A stretch of 64,000 bases of DNA from contig NZ_BDBC01000007.1 of the NCBI RefSeq assembly GCF_001612785.1, positions 62,001 to 126,000 on the forward strand, given 5' to 3'. A program made the position numbers and the translations under genes. Each line of letters opens with the position of its first letter. Position 1 is the stretch's first letter. The stretch is from Nocardia beijingensis NBRC 16342. GTDB lineage: Bacteria > Actinomycetota > Actinomycetes > Mycobacteriales > Mycobacteriaceae. Positions 7,467 to 14,925 of this stretch are shown here, one piece after another. A model generated the notes under the pieces. It made no database searches, was not told the DNA's origin, and was given only the letters and a program-made list of their open reading frames with translations.

Positions 7467-9056
7467 ATGGTGAGGACACTGCGGGTTTCACGGTTCGCGG
7501 CCGCCGTCGTGGCCGCGGGCCTGCTCGGCGGATCGATCGTCACCGGCGTCGCCGATGCCGCGCCGGGGGTCGCGTTCGGCGAGTGTCCCGAGGGTTCGGT
7601 GCCCGCCGATCGGGGCGTGCGGTGCGCCGTTGTCAGCGTGCCGATGAACTACGCCGACCCTGGCGGCGCGAAGATCGAGCTGACGGTCAGCCGGATCGCG
7701 GCCACGGGGGAGCGGGAAGGCGTGCTGTTCGCCAATCCCGGTGGGCCGGGCGCGGATGCGCTCGACTACTGGTCGCGGCGGTCGGACGTGTTTCCCGCGG
7801 CGCTCGCCGAGCATTACGACCGGCTCGCCGTCCAGCCGCGTGGATTACGTTGGGCCACACCGCTGCGATGCGGGGCGAGCACGAAGAACGCGGACGGTCA
7901 GCAGGTCTCGCTCGGCGGCGGCAACCGCGACGAGATCAAGAAGGCCTGTGACGCGGCGCAGCCCGGCTACCTGGACACCATCACCACCGAGAACACCGCG
8001 CGCGACCTCGACGCCGTGCGCGCCGCGCTCGGCTTGGAGCGGATCGGCTACCTCGGCACCTCCTACGGCACGTATCTCGGCGCGGTGTACGCGGCACTGT
8101 TCGGCGACCGCGTGGATCGGATGGTCCTGGACTCCAACGTCAACCCGGACTGGGTGTGGACCGAGGAGTTCGCGCAGCAGCAGGTCGCGGGCAAACAGCG
8201 CCTGGACGATCTGTTCGCCTGGATCGCCGGACACGACGGTGAATACCACCTCGGCGACACGGCGTTGCAGGTCTACCGCACCTGGGTCCGGGTGGCGGCC
8301 GGGCAGGGCGGCGGCTGGTACGCCAACCTCACCCCGCCGCCCGCGAGCATCGCCGACCTGCCCGGCGCGCTGCCGGAGCCGTTGGCCGAGATCGCGCGGG
8401 ACGGCTACACCGGCAGCGTCGAGCAACTCGGCAAACTCCAGAACTTGTTGCGCACTCTGGTGAGCGGCGGTGTGTCCGCGCAGGTGCCGTTGCTCGGCGC
8501 CACCACCGTGGCCACCTACACCCGCACCTTCTGGCCGACCTTCGCCCGCGCGCTGGCCGACGCCGCCGCCGACCCGGCGAATGTCCAGCGCCTGCGTGCC
8601 ATCGAGGGCGCGACCTCTACCGACCCCACCGGGCGGTTCGTGTTCAGCGCGATCACCTGCAACGAGAACGCGGTGGCAGGGAGGCCGGAAATGCTCGGCG
8701 CCGCGGTCGGCACCATAGCCTCCGGAGGCAACGCCATGGACGCGCGGGCCGACCTGGTGCGCTCGGGAATGGCCTGCGGCACCTGGAAACCGGTGACGAA
8801 GCCGGTGCCGATCACGGGCACGGCCCTGCGCACTCCGCCGCTGGTGTTGCAGAGCCGCCACGACGCGCTGACCAAGTATGAAGGCGGGCCCGCCATGGCC
8901 GCGGCCTTGGGCGGCGCGCTGGTCGTCGTGGACGGCGGCGACCACGGCACGTTCGGCCGCGGCAACCCTGCGGTAGACGAAGCCGTGGTCGACTATTTGC
9001 GCACCGGAAAGGTGGAGATCACGCGGGCCGCTGAGGCTCCACTGCCCGCGCGCTGA
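7467..9056 (+). CDS. Secreted alpha/beta hydrolase, tripeptidyl aminopeptidase-like
   Basis: A 529-residue exported protein. A signal peptide covers about residues 1-32 (RFAAAVVAAGLLGGSIV, cleavage near ADAAP). The nucleophile elbow is GTSYG with Ser199, an oxyanion loop ANPGGPGADAL precedes it, and the C-terminal TAP-like domain ends with DGGDHGTFG carrying the catalytic His. Paired cysteines fit an exported fold. The strand normally reading GxDPRG here is AVQPRGL, a mild deviation. I chose ATG at 7467 because the signal peptide starts there and GGGGAGG precedes it. Relatives cleave N-terminal tripeptides or esters outside the cell. Confidence 0.85.
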   Translation: MVRTLRVSRFAAAVVAAGLLGGSIVTGVADAAPGVAFGECPEGSVPADRGVRCAVVSVPMNYADPGGAKIELTVSRIAATGEREGVLFANPGGPGADALDYWSRRSDVFPAALAEHYDRLAVQPRGLRWATPLRCGASTKNADGQQVSLGGGNRDEIKKACDAAQPGYLDTITTENTARDLDAVRAALGLERIGYLGTSYGTYLGAVYAALFGDRVDRMVLDSNVNPDWVWTEEFAQQQVAGKQRLDDLFAWIAGHDGEYHLGDTALQVYRTWVRVAAGQGGGWYANLTPPPASIADLPGALPEPLAEIARDGYTGSVEQLGKLQNLLRTLVSGGVSAQVPLLGATTVATYTRTFWPTFARALADAAADPANVQRLRAIEGATSTDPTGRFVFSAITCNENAVAGRPEMLGAAVGTIASGGNAMDARADLVRSGMACGTWKPVTKPVPITGTALRTPPLVLQSRHDALTKYEGGPAMAAALGGALVVVDGGDHGTFGRGNPAVDEAVVDYLRTGKVEITRAAEAPLPAR

Positions 9057-9389
9057 GCGTTCCGTTCGGCGGAAGCGGCCCGCGACCAGCGCTCGGCCGC
9101 CGACTTGTTACGACCCTCGTCGGCCCGCTCTCGATCCGGTTGGCTGGTGCCGACCGTCGTGCGCCGCGACCGGCGTGCAGGTCCGGATGCTCGTTCCCTA
9201 TCCGCTGTCGGCGAACCCGCAGTAGCCGGTCAGCGGCGCCTCGGCCCCGCACTCTGGCGTGCGAATCCGCCGGTCGCGGCGCGGGCCACCACTTCCGCGT
9301 GCGGGAAGCGGCCTCGCCGGAGATCAGCGACGCACACGACGACGCTGTCATGTGGTGCGCCGCGTGCGGTCGCGGCCGAGAATGTGGGG
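9057..9389. other. 333-bp stretch without a convincing gene
   Basis: Between the hydrolase and glycerate kinase genes I see only GC-rich sequence, including an in-frame upstream extension of the kinase that lacks family similarity. I see no clear terminator or promoter boxes. Confidence 0.5.
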
Positions 9390-10508
9390 ATGGCATCCGC
9401 TGCACGAGTGATCCTCGCTCCGGACAAGTTCAAAGGGTCGCTAGCGGCGCCGGAGGTGGCGGCCGCGCTGGCTGCCGGGTTGCGGCGGAGCGCACCGGAC
9501 GCGCAGATTCGGCAGGTGCCGGTCGCGGACGGCGGTGACGGCACGGTCGAAGCGTTCATAGCGGCGGGCTGGACGCGGGTGGAGGTGACCGCGCCGGGGC
9601 CGACCGGAGTTCCGCGTCGCACGTCGTATGCCCGGCACGGTGCGACGGCGGTCGTCGAACTGGCCGCCGTGGTCGGCCTGGCGCTTCTGCCCGAGGGACG
9701 GCCGGATCCGCTGGACGCGAGCACGTATGGACTCGGCGTGGTGCTGGCGCACGCGATGGAGCACGGCGTGACCGAGATCGTGCTCGGTCTCGGCGGCAGC
9801 GCCTCCACCGACGGCGGCGCGGGAATGGCGCGGGCGCTCGGCGTGCGCATCCTTGATGCGGAGGGACGGGAATTGCCGCTCGGCGGAGCGGCTTTGGCCC
9901 AGGCCGCACGGCTGGACCGTTCCGGCCTGCACCCCGGTGTCGCCGGTACGACGATCACGCTGGCCTGTGACGTCGACAATCCGCTCCTCGGGCCGACCGG
10001 CGCGGCGGCGGTGTACGGGCCGCAGAAGGGCGCAGGGCCCGCCGAGGTGGACCTTCTCGACAACGCGCTCGCGGCGTGGGCGCAACTGGCCGGTCCGCAG
10101 TTCGCACGCCTCCCCGGCGCGGGCGCGGCGGGCGGAACCGGTTTCGGCGCGCTCGCCTTGCTGGGCGCGCGTATCCGCAGCGGTATCGAGGTCGTGCTCG
10201 AATTGCTCGATTTTCCCGCCTTGCTCGCCACCGCCACCCTCGTGGTCACCGGTGAGGGTTCGCTCGATCAGCAGAGCTTGCACGGCAAGGCGCCGGTCGG
10301 CGTGTGCGCGGCCGCGCGCAAGGCCGATGTCCCGGTGATCGTCGTGGCGGGTCGCACGCTGCTCGGGTCCGACGACATCCGGGCCGCGGGCTTCGCGGGC
10401 AGCTACGCGCTCGCCGATCTGGAACCCGACCCGGAACGTTCGATGGCCGAGGCGGCGGCGCTGCTCGAACGCGTCGGCGCGCGGATCGCCGCCGAGTGGC
10501 TCGGTTAA
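9390..10508 (+). CDS. glxK: Glycerate kinase
   Basis: A 372-residue glycerate kinase of the GarK/GlxK family. The N-terminal signature RVILAPDKFKGSLAAPEVA, then VADGGDGTVEAF, the glycine-rich LGLGGSASTDGGAGMARALG, CDVDNPLLGPTGAA and VTGEGSLDQQSLHGKAP are all present and in order. It phosphorylates glycerate and feeds it to lower glycolysis. ATG at 9390 puts APDKFKGS at the usual distance from the N terminus. Its end overlaps the convergent HxlR regulator by 4 bp. I see no glyoxylate-pathway genes beside it. Confidence 0.93.
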   Translation: MASAARVILAPDKFKGSLAAPEVAAALAAGLRRSAPDAQIRQVPVADGGDGTVEAFIAAGWTRVEVTAPGPTGVPRRTSYARHGATAVVELAAVVGLALLPEGRPDPLDASTYGLGVVLAHAMEHGVTEIVLGLGGSASTDGGAGMARALGVRILDAEGRELPLGGAALAQAARLDRSGLHPGVAGTTITLACDVDNPLLGPTGAAAVYGPQKGAGPAEVDLLDNALAAWAQLAGPQFARLPGAGAAGGTGFGALALLGARIRSGIEVVLELLDFPALLATATLVVTGEGSLDQQSLHGKAPVGVCAAARKADVPVIVVAGRTLLGSDDIRAAGFAGSYALADLEPDPERSMAEAAALLERVGARIAAEWLG

Positions 10509-10855
10509 CTCGCCGACGCCAGAAGGTTCGCGGTCAGTTCGTGCTTGTGCCGACCGCCCCACTCCTCGAGCGGACGCAGCGCCACGGCCAGTTCCTCGCC
10601 GAGCGGCGTGAGCGAGTACTCCACCCTGGGCGGGACCTCGGGATAGACCTCACGGTGCACCACACCGCTGGCCTCGAGCTGACGCAAGTTCTCGGCGAGC
10701 ACCTTCTCGCTGACTCCGTCGAGCAACCTGCGGATCTGGCCGAAGCGCTGGGGGCCCATGCCGAGCACCCACATCAGGTGCATCTTCCACTTGCCGCCGA
10801 CGACATCGATCGCGACCGTCATGCCGCAAACTTCGTGATCCCCGTCACTGCTCAT
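10505..10855 (-). CDS. HxlR-family transcriptional regulator
   Basis: A 116-residue winged-helix protein: CGMTVAIDVVGGKWKMHLMW, then RFGQIRRLLDGVSEKVLAENLRQLEASGVV and YSLTPLGEELAVALRPLEEW, the canonical HxlR pattern. The first cysteine, in HEVCGMT near the N terminus, is the redox or electrophile sensor in several family members. ATG at 10855 follows AAAGGAG at 10 nt; an in-frame GTG at 10861 would sit too close to it. It diverges from an imine-reductase-like gene, and HxlR regulators usually control the divergent oxidoreductase. Confidence 0.9.
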   Translation of the reverse strand: MSSDGDHEVCGMTVAIDVVGGKWKMHLMWVLGMGPQRFGQIRRLLDGVSEKVLAENLRQLEASGVVHREVYPEVPPRVEYSLTPLGEELAVALRPLEEWGGRHKHELTANLLASAS

Positions 10856-10870
10856 GCCCACCGCGCTCCT

Positions 10871-10900
10871 TTGACCTCGTTTCGAACCTCGAGGTAAGCA
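10871..10900 (+). promoter_or_regulatory. Promoter with overlapping operator half-sites for the reductase gene
   Basis: A -35 TTGACC (10871-10876), an 18-bp spacer and a -10-like TAAGCA (10895-10900) read toward the reductase gene. The palindrome ACCTCGAGGT lies at 10886-10895, and a third half-site ACCTCG at 10874-10879 is 12 bp upstream of it. Operator sequence covering both promoter boxes fits repression by the divergent HxlR protein. Confidence 0.5.
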
Positions 10901-10999
10901 ACCGCACCTCCACGTTCGGTCTTCCCGACTCTACCTGCGGGAACGACGATGAATGCCGGCGCCGAAGCAAGCAATCATCGAGAATCGAAGGGACACATC

Positions 11000-11878
11000 A
11001 TGTCCGAGCAGACCACCGCCCGCGCTGTCTCCGTCGTCGGCCTCGGGCCGATGGGGCAGGCGATGGTCAGGGCCTTCCTGGCCGCAGGCGTCGAGGTGAC
11101 GGTGTGGAACCGCAGCCCCGAGAAGGCCGACGCAATGGTCGAACTGGGCGCGAAGCGCGCCGCGACCGTCGCCGAGGCACTCGACGCCAACGAGGTCACC
11201 GTGCTCAGCCTGACCCACTACGCGGCGATGTACGACGTGCTCGGTCCGGCGACCGGCCACCTCGACGGCAAGGTGATCGCGAATCTGTCCTCCGACTCGC
11301 CGGAGCAGGCCCGCAAGGGCGCGGCGTGGGTCCGCTCGCACGGCGCGCAGTTCCTCTCCGGTGGCGTGATGTCGGCGGGGGACAACATCACGCATCCCGC
11401 GTCCTACATCTTCTACAGCGGTCCGCGAGCGGTGTTCGACGCGCACGCCGAGCTGCTTCGCCCGCTGAGTCCGCAGGAGTACCTGGGCGCGGACGACGGT
11501 CTCGCGCAGATCTTCTACCAGGGGCTGCTGACCATCTTCCATCCATGGCTGCTCGCGTTCGACCAGGCCACGGCGATGATCGACAAGTCAGGTCACGATG
11601 TCGCCGAGTTCGTCCCGTTCGCGATCCGTTCGGCCGCCGCCTTCCCCTATTTCATGGAGGAGCACTCGGTCGCCAACAAGAACGGCGGGTGGGCGTCGCT
11701 GGCGAGCCTGAAGATGATGGACGCGGGCGCGCAGCACGTCATCGACGCGAGCGAGGAAGTCGGCGTCGACGCGGTCCTCTCGCACACCGCCCAGGAGCTG
11801 TGGCGCAAGGCCGTCGCCGCCAGTGAGCGGGCGGGCAAGCCCATTTCCACGTACGCGCTGCTTCGCGATCCCTCCTGA
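11000..11878 (+). CDS. NAD(P)-binding reductase of the 6-phosphogluconate dehydrogenase superfamily, imine-reductase-like
   Basis: A 292-residue protein. The N-terminal Rossmann fold has VVGLGPMGQAM (residues 12-22) and WNRSPEKADAM, whose N-R-S favours NADPH. The helical C-terminal domain has FYQGLLTIFHPWLLAFDQATAMI and YFMEEHSVANKNGGWAS. This combination with about 290 residues is typical of bacterial imine reductases. ATG at 11000 follows GAAGGGA. Control by the divergent HxlR gene is likely. It could also be a beta-hydroxyacid dehydrogenase relative; the classical catalytic lysine motif of those is not evident to me. Confidence 0.8.
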   Translation: MSEQTTARAVSVVGLGPMGQAMVRAFLAAGVEVTVWNRSPEKADAMVELGAKRAATVAEALDANEVTVLSLTHYAAMYDVLGPATGHLDGKVIANLSSDSPEQARKGAAWVRSHGAQFLSGGVMSAGDNITHPASYIFYSGPRAVFDAHAELLRPLSPQEYLGADDGLAQIFYQGLLTIFHPWLLAFDQATAMIDKSGHDVAEFVPFAIRSAAAFPYFMEEHSVANKNGGWASLASLKMMDAGAQHVIDASEEVGVDAVLSHTAQELWRKAVAASERAGKPISTYALLRDPS

Positions 11879-11976
11879 CCGCCACGCCCCCGCCCCGGCG
11901 GAGTCGGCGGGTCCTCGCACTCCTCGTCGCGGACCCACCGGTTCTTCCGGGGCGGGTGGCTCTCAGGGGTTGATAT

Positions 11977-12023
11977 GCAGCCTCATGGCTGCCTATTGTG
12001 TAAATAGGCAGCCGCAGGGCTGC
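11977..12023. promoter_or_regulatory. Nested inverted repeats, probable autoregulatory operator of the ArsR-SRPBCC gene
   Basis: GCAGCC-N4-GGCTGC occurs twice, at 11977-11992 and 12008-12023, 31 bp apart (three helical turns). The inner halves also form a perfect 10-bp inverted repeat, GGCTGCCTAT and ATAGGCAGCC (11987-11996 and 12004-12013), around a 7-nt AT-rich centre. The element ends 18 bp before the ATG at 12042. Confidence 0.65.
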
Positions 12024-12041
12024 GTATTTGAAAGGTGGGCG

Positions 12042-12830
12042 ATGGACGAGGTGTTTCGGGCGCTGGCCGACCCGAACCGGCGGCGGCTGCTGGACAGCCT
12101 GAATCGGCGCAACGGACAGACGCTGCGGGAGTTGTGCGCCGGACTGGCGATGGCCCGCCAGTCGGTGAGCAAGCATCTCGCGGTGCTGGAGGCGGCCAAC
12201 CTCATCACGACCCGGCGCAGCGGCCGGGAAAAGCTGCACTACCTCAATGCCGAGCCCATCAACGCCATCGCCGAACGCTGGATCGATCGGTACCACCGCG
12301 GGCGCGTGCACGCCCTCGCCGACCTGAAGAGAGCACTGGAGGAACCACCCATGGGCGACAACGCATTCGTCTACACGACCTACATCAAGACCACCCCGGA
12401 AAAGCTGTGGCAGGCGCTGACCGATCCGGCCTTCACCAACCGCTACTGGGGCGCGAGCTTCGACACGGATTGGCGTCCCGGCTCGGAAATGACTTGGCAT
12501 CAACAGAACTGGACCAGCAAGGACCCCGGACAAGTCGTGCTGGAGGCCGACCCGCACCGCCGCCTTTCCTACACCTGGCACACCTTCGACCCGGCCTTCG
12601 CCGAGACCTTCGACATGAACCCCGACGACGTCGCCGCCTGGTCCCGCGAGCCCCGCTCGAAGGTGACGTTCGAACTCGAGCCCCAGGGCGAAGTGGTGAA
12701 GCTGACGGTGGTCCACGACGGCTTCGAACCCGACAGCCCCGTGCTGCAAGCGATCACCACCGGCTGGCCCGGCATCCTCTCCAACCTCAAAACCCTGCTG
12801 GAAACCGGCGAACCCCTCCCGGTCCCATAG
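12042..12830 (+). CDS. ArsR-family regulator fused to an SRPBCC (AHSA1-like) domain
   Basis: A 262-residue two-domain protein. Residues 1-95 are an ArsR winged helix (FRALADPNRRRLLDSL, then TLRELCAGLAMARQSVSKHL). From about residue 105 an SRPBCC ligand-binding domain begins, FVYTTYIKTTPEKLWQALTD, and it ends with ITTGWPGILSNLKTLLETG. The fusion is a known actinobacterial architecture in which the SRPBCC part may sense a hydrophobic ligand. No classical metal-binding CxC pair is seen in the ArsR part. GAAAGGTGGG precedes the ATG. The nested palindromes directly upstream suggest autoregulation. Confidence 0.88.
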   Translation: MDEVFRALADPNRRRLLDSLNRRNGQTLRELCAGLAMARQSVSKHLAVLEAANLITTRRSGREKLHYLNAEPINAIAERWIDRYHRGRVHALADLKRALEEPPMGDNAFVYTTYIKTTPEKLWQALTDPAFTNRYWGASFDTDWRPGSEMTWHQQNWTSKDPGQVVLEADPHRRLSYTWHTFDPAFAETFDMNPDDVAAWSREPRSKVTFELEPQGEVVKLTVVHDGFEPDSPVLQAITTGWPGILSNLKTLLETGEPLPVP

Positions 12831-12836
12831 ATCCTT

Positions 12837-12902
12837 CAAGATCAACGGCACCTGGTGGAGGAACCACTCGCGAAATGCCGCAGCCATGTGCCGTTGATCT
12901 TG
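12837..12902. repeat. 15-bp perfect inverted repeat with 36-bp loop
   Basis: Arms at 12837-12851 and 12888-12902 are perfectly complementary over 15 bp, beginning CAAGATCAACGGCAC. It starts 7 bp after the ArsR-SRPBCC stop codon. The loop contains a smaller TGGT/ACCA pairing. It could be a transcription terminator without a T-run, or a small palindromic element. Confidence 0.6.
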
Positions 12903-12960
12903 GTCTCCGCACGAGCGAGAGCGGTGCTCTTGACTTCATGGGCACTGCTGTGGAACAGTT

Positions 12961-12974
12961 CTCTCTATAGAGAG
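12961..12974. promoter_or_regulatory. 14-bp perfect palindrome upstream of the nitroreductase gene
   Basis: CTCTCTATAGAGAG is a perfect palindrome whose end is 24 bp before the ATG at 12999. It is flanked by an outer 8-bp inverted repeat, GCACTGCT and AGCAGTGC. A TTGACT box lies about 25-30 bp upstream. Operator-like; the regulator is unknown. Confidence 0.5.
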
Positions 12975-12998
12975 CAGTGCTCACAACAAGGAGTCGTC

Positions 12999-13445
12999 AT
13001 GGATCTCAACACCCGCTACATCGGCCCGGCCGGATTCGACGCGGTGTTCAACCGGATCGCCAACCTGCTGCCCAAGCTGGGCATCAGCGTGATGGGGTCG
13101 CGGCTGCTCGCGGTGCGCGGGCGCAAGAGCGGGGAATGGCGCACGACGATGGTCAACCTGATGGTGCGGGAGGCCGGTGAGCGCTTCCTGGTCGCGCCGC
13201 GCGGGCACACGCAGTGGGTGCGCAACCTGCGCGTGGCGGGCGGGGGCGAGCTGCGGCTCGGCCGCAAGGTCGAGGCGTTCACCGCCACCGAGGTGGCCGA
13301 TGCCGACAAGGTGCCGCTGCTGCGCCTCTACCTGCGGAAGTGGGGCTGGGAAGTCGGCAGGTTCTTCGAGGGCGTGACCAAGGACGCCACCGACGAGGAA
13401 CTCGCCGCCATCGCGCCGGGCTTCCCGGTCTTCCGGTTGAACTGA
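12999..13445 (+). CDS. Deazaflavin (F420)-dependent nitroreductase family protein (DDN-like)
   Basis: A 148-residue single-domain protein of the split-barrel DDN family. It has LLAVRGRKSGEWRTTMVNL, the phosphate-binding block of F420 proteins, followed by VREAGERFLVAPRGHTQWVRNLR and a C-terminal segment LRLYLRKWGWEVGRFFEG. The length matches the family. Members reduce quinones or nitro compounds with reduced F420 at the membrane face. ATG at 12999 follows AAGGAG. Physiological substrate unknown. Confidence 0.88.
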   Translation: MDLNTRYIGPAGFDAVFNRIANLLPKLGISVMGSRLLAVRGRKSGEWRTTMVNLMVREAGERFLVAPRGHTQWVRNLRVAGGGELRLGRKVEAFTATEVADADKVPLLRLYLRKWGWEVGRFFEGVTKDATDEELAAIAPGFPVFRLN

Positions 13446-13447
13446 GT

Positions 13448-13897
13448 TCAGGCCGAGCCGGCCAGGAATTCGATGGCGGCGGCGTAACCCTGGATGCCCA
13501 TGCCCGCGATCACGGCGGTGGCGATCGGCGAGATGTAGGAGTGGTGCCGGAACTCCTCACGCGCGTGCACATTGCTGATGTGCACCTCGACGATCGGGAC
13601 CTCCGGGATCACCAGCGCGTCGCGCAGCGCCACCGAGGTGTGGGTGAGGCCGCCGGGATTGATCACGATGCCCGACTCGGCCCCGCGCGCCTGGTGGATG
13701 CGATCGATCAGCGCGCCCTCGGAATTGGATTGGAAGGCGACGATCTCCCGGTCGAACTTCGCCGCGGTTCGCTGACACAGCTCCACGACGTCGTCCAGCG
13801 TCGCCGACCCGTACACCTCGGGCTGCCTGATGCCGAGCATGTTGAGGTTCGGCCCGTTCAGAACCAGGATCGGGCCCGGCGTCGCGGTCGCAGCCAT
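13448..13897 (-). CDS. aroQ: Type II 3-dehydroquinate dehydratase
   Basis: A 149-residue protein, the normal length for the dodecameric type II enzyme. It contains [21 protein letters not shown] (catalytic Tyr about 29), [53 protein letters not shown] (catalytic His) and a C-terminal [13 protein letters not shown]. It converts 3-dehydroquinate to 3-dehydroshikimate in the shikimate pathway. I chose ATG at 13897; an in-frame TTG lies 9 bp upstream. No other aro genes are adjacent. It is convergent with the nitroreductase gene, with 2 bp between the stops. Confidence 0.95.
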   Translation of the reverse strand: MAATATPGPILVLNGPNLNMLGIRQPEVYGSATLDDVVELCQRTAAKFDREIVAFQSNSEGALIDRIHQARGAESGIVINPGGLTHTSVALRDALVIPEVPIVEVHISNVHAREEFRHHSYISPIATAVIAGMGIQGYAAAIEFLAGSA

Positions 13898-13948
13898 GCA
13901 CGGCAAGATACCGCGCCCCGCCGCGCCACTAAGACCGGGCCCGATCGG

Positions 13949-14548
13949 CTACAGCCCCTGCGGCCCTTCCGAGCGCAGGTCGTCGACCTTGCGCATGGCT
14001 TCGCGCAGTTCCTCCAACCACGTCTCCGCGTGCTTGCCCGCCAGCTTCACCGTCCAGGCGAGCGCGTCGGCGCGGGAACGGGCGACGCCCGCGTCGACCA
14101 AGGTGTCGAGCACCTTGCGTTCGGGCTGGCGCAAACGGGTCATCACGGGCACGGCCAGATGGGTGAACAGGATCCGTTCCCCGTCCACCGACACGCCCCA
14201 CGCCACATTGCGCCGGTAGCGGTGCTGCGCTTCGTTCGCGATCTGCATCCGGGCGGGCCGGGTGGACTCGCGGAACCGGGCGACCGCTCCCTCCTTCGTC
14301 GCGCGGGGCACTTCGTCCGTCGCGGCTTCGGGCTCGTCGGCCTCCGGCTTCTTCTCCGGTTGCGGGATAGGCAGCTCACCGATGACGACGATCTCGTCCC
14401 GGTCGACCTCGATCACCGGCGGACCGGTGAACCAGTCGCTCGGCAATCTTCCCGCGAACCAATCGGGCACATCCGACGGGTCGGGCAGGTCGGCTTGCTG
14501 CCAGCCGCCCGTGCGTCCGAAACCCCGGCCGCGGTGCGCGCTTCTCAT
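13949..14548 (-). CDS. Conserved hypothetical protein, probably cytoplasmic
   Basis: A 199-residue protein starting MRSAHRGRGFGRTGG with no signal peptide or transmembrane segment. The middle is an acidic low-complexity stretch (PEKKPEADEPEAATDEVP). The C-terminal half looks folded and helical: RYRRNVAWGVSVDGERILFTH, then AGVARSRADALAWTVKLAGKHAETWLEELREAM. AGGTGA lies upstream of the ATG at 14548. I do not recognise the family. The position just upstream of aroQ on the same strand (51 bp apart) suggests co-transcription but implies no shared function. Confidence 0.7.
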   Translation of the reverse strand: MRSAHRGRGFGRTGGWQQADLPDPSDVPDWFAGRLPSDWFTGPPVIEVDRDEIVVIGELPIPQPEKKPEADEPEAATDEVPRATKEGAVARFRESTRPARMQIANEAQHRYRRNVAWGVSVDGERILFTHLAVPVMTRLRQPERKVLDTLVDAGVARSRADALAWTVKLAGKHAETWLEELREAMRKVDDLRSEGPQGL

Positions 14549-14925
14549 GACGGGTCACCTACTTACTGTGGTGCGATGCTTTCAGTGATTACAAGATTAC
14601 GTCGCAATGGCGGTAGGGGCGTTCCGCTGTGTGCGAACAAGGGACCGGTTGCTTCGACCCGCACCCGAGGGAGTATTTATTGATTCCGAAACGTCGACTC
14701 GGGTGGTAACCGCGCGACTTTTCGGGATGGCCGGTACGGTAGCGGCGCCGGTTGCCTCCGACCGGCTGGACGATGATCATGAAAGGCCCCCCGAGATGCG
14801 AGATCCCGGGGCAGAATTGGGATGCTGAGCATGGGTAACGTCCGCGCTACGGAGGCATCGCGGTCTGGTCTTTTTCGGGTACGGTGGTCTTGTTACTGAA
14901 GTGACAAGAGTGAAGAGTGGGCGAC
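14549..14925. other. 377-bp intergenic region with a hairpin before the PBP-like gene
   Basis: No convincing gene is present; a 73-codon frame at 14607-14828 lacks a ribosome site and family features. A hairpin at 14889-14908 (CTTGTTACT and AGTGACAAG, one mismatch) lies 17 bp before the ATG at 14926. The first 150 bp are less GC-rich than the surrounding coding DNA and probably hold promoters for both divergent genes. Confidence 0.5.

Noticed and set aside
14607..14828. 73-codon frame in the region before the PBP-like gene
   Set aside because: No ribosome site and no conserved features; the sequence looks regulatory.
14800..14925. Possible riboswitch before the PBP-like lipoprotein gene
   Set aside because: I looked for c-di-AMP and other known riboswitch cores but saw only one small hairpin, no conserved junction motifs.
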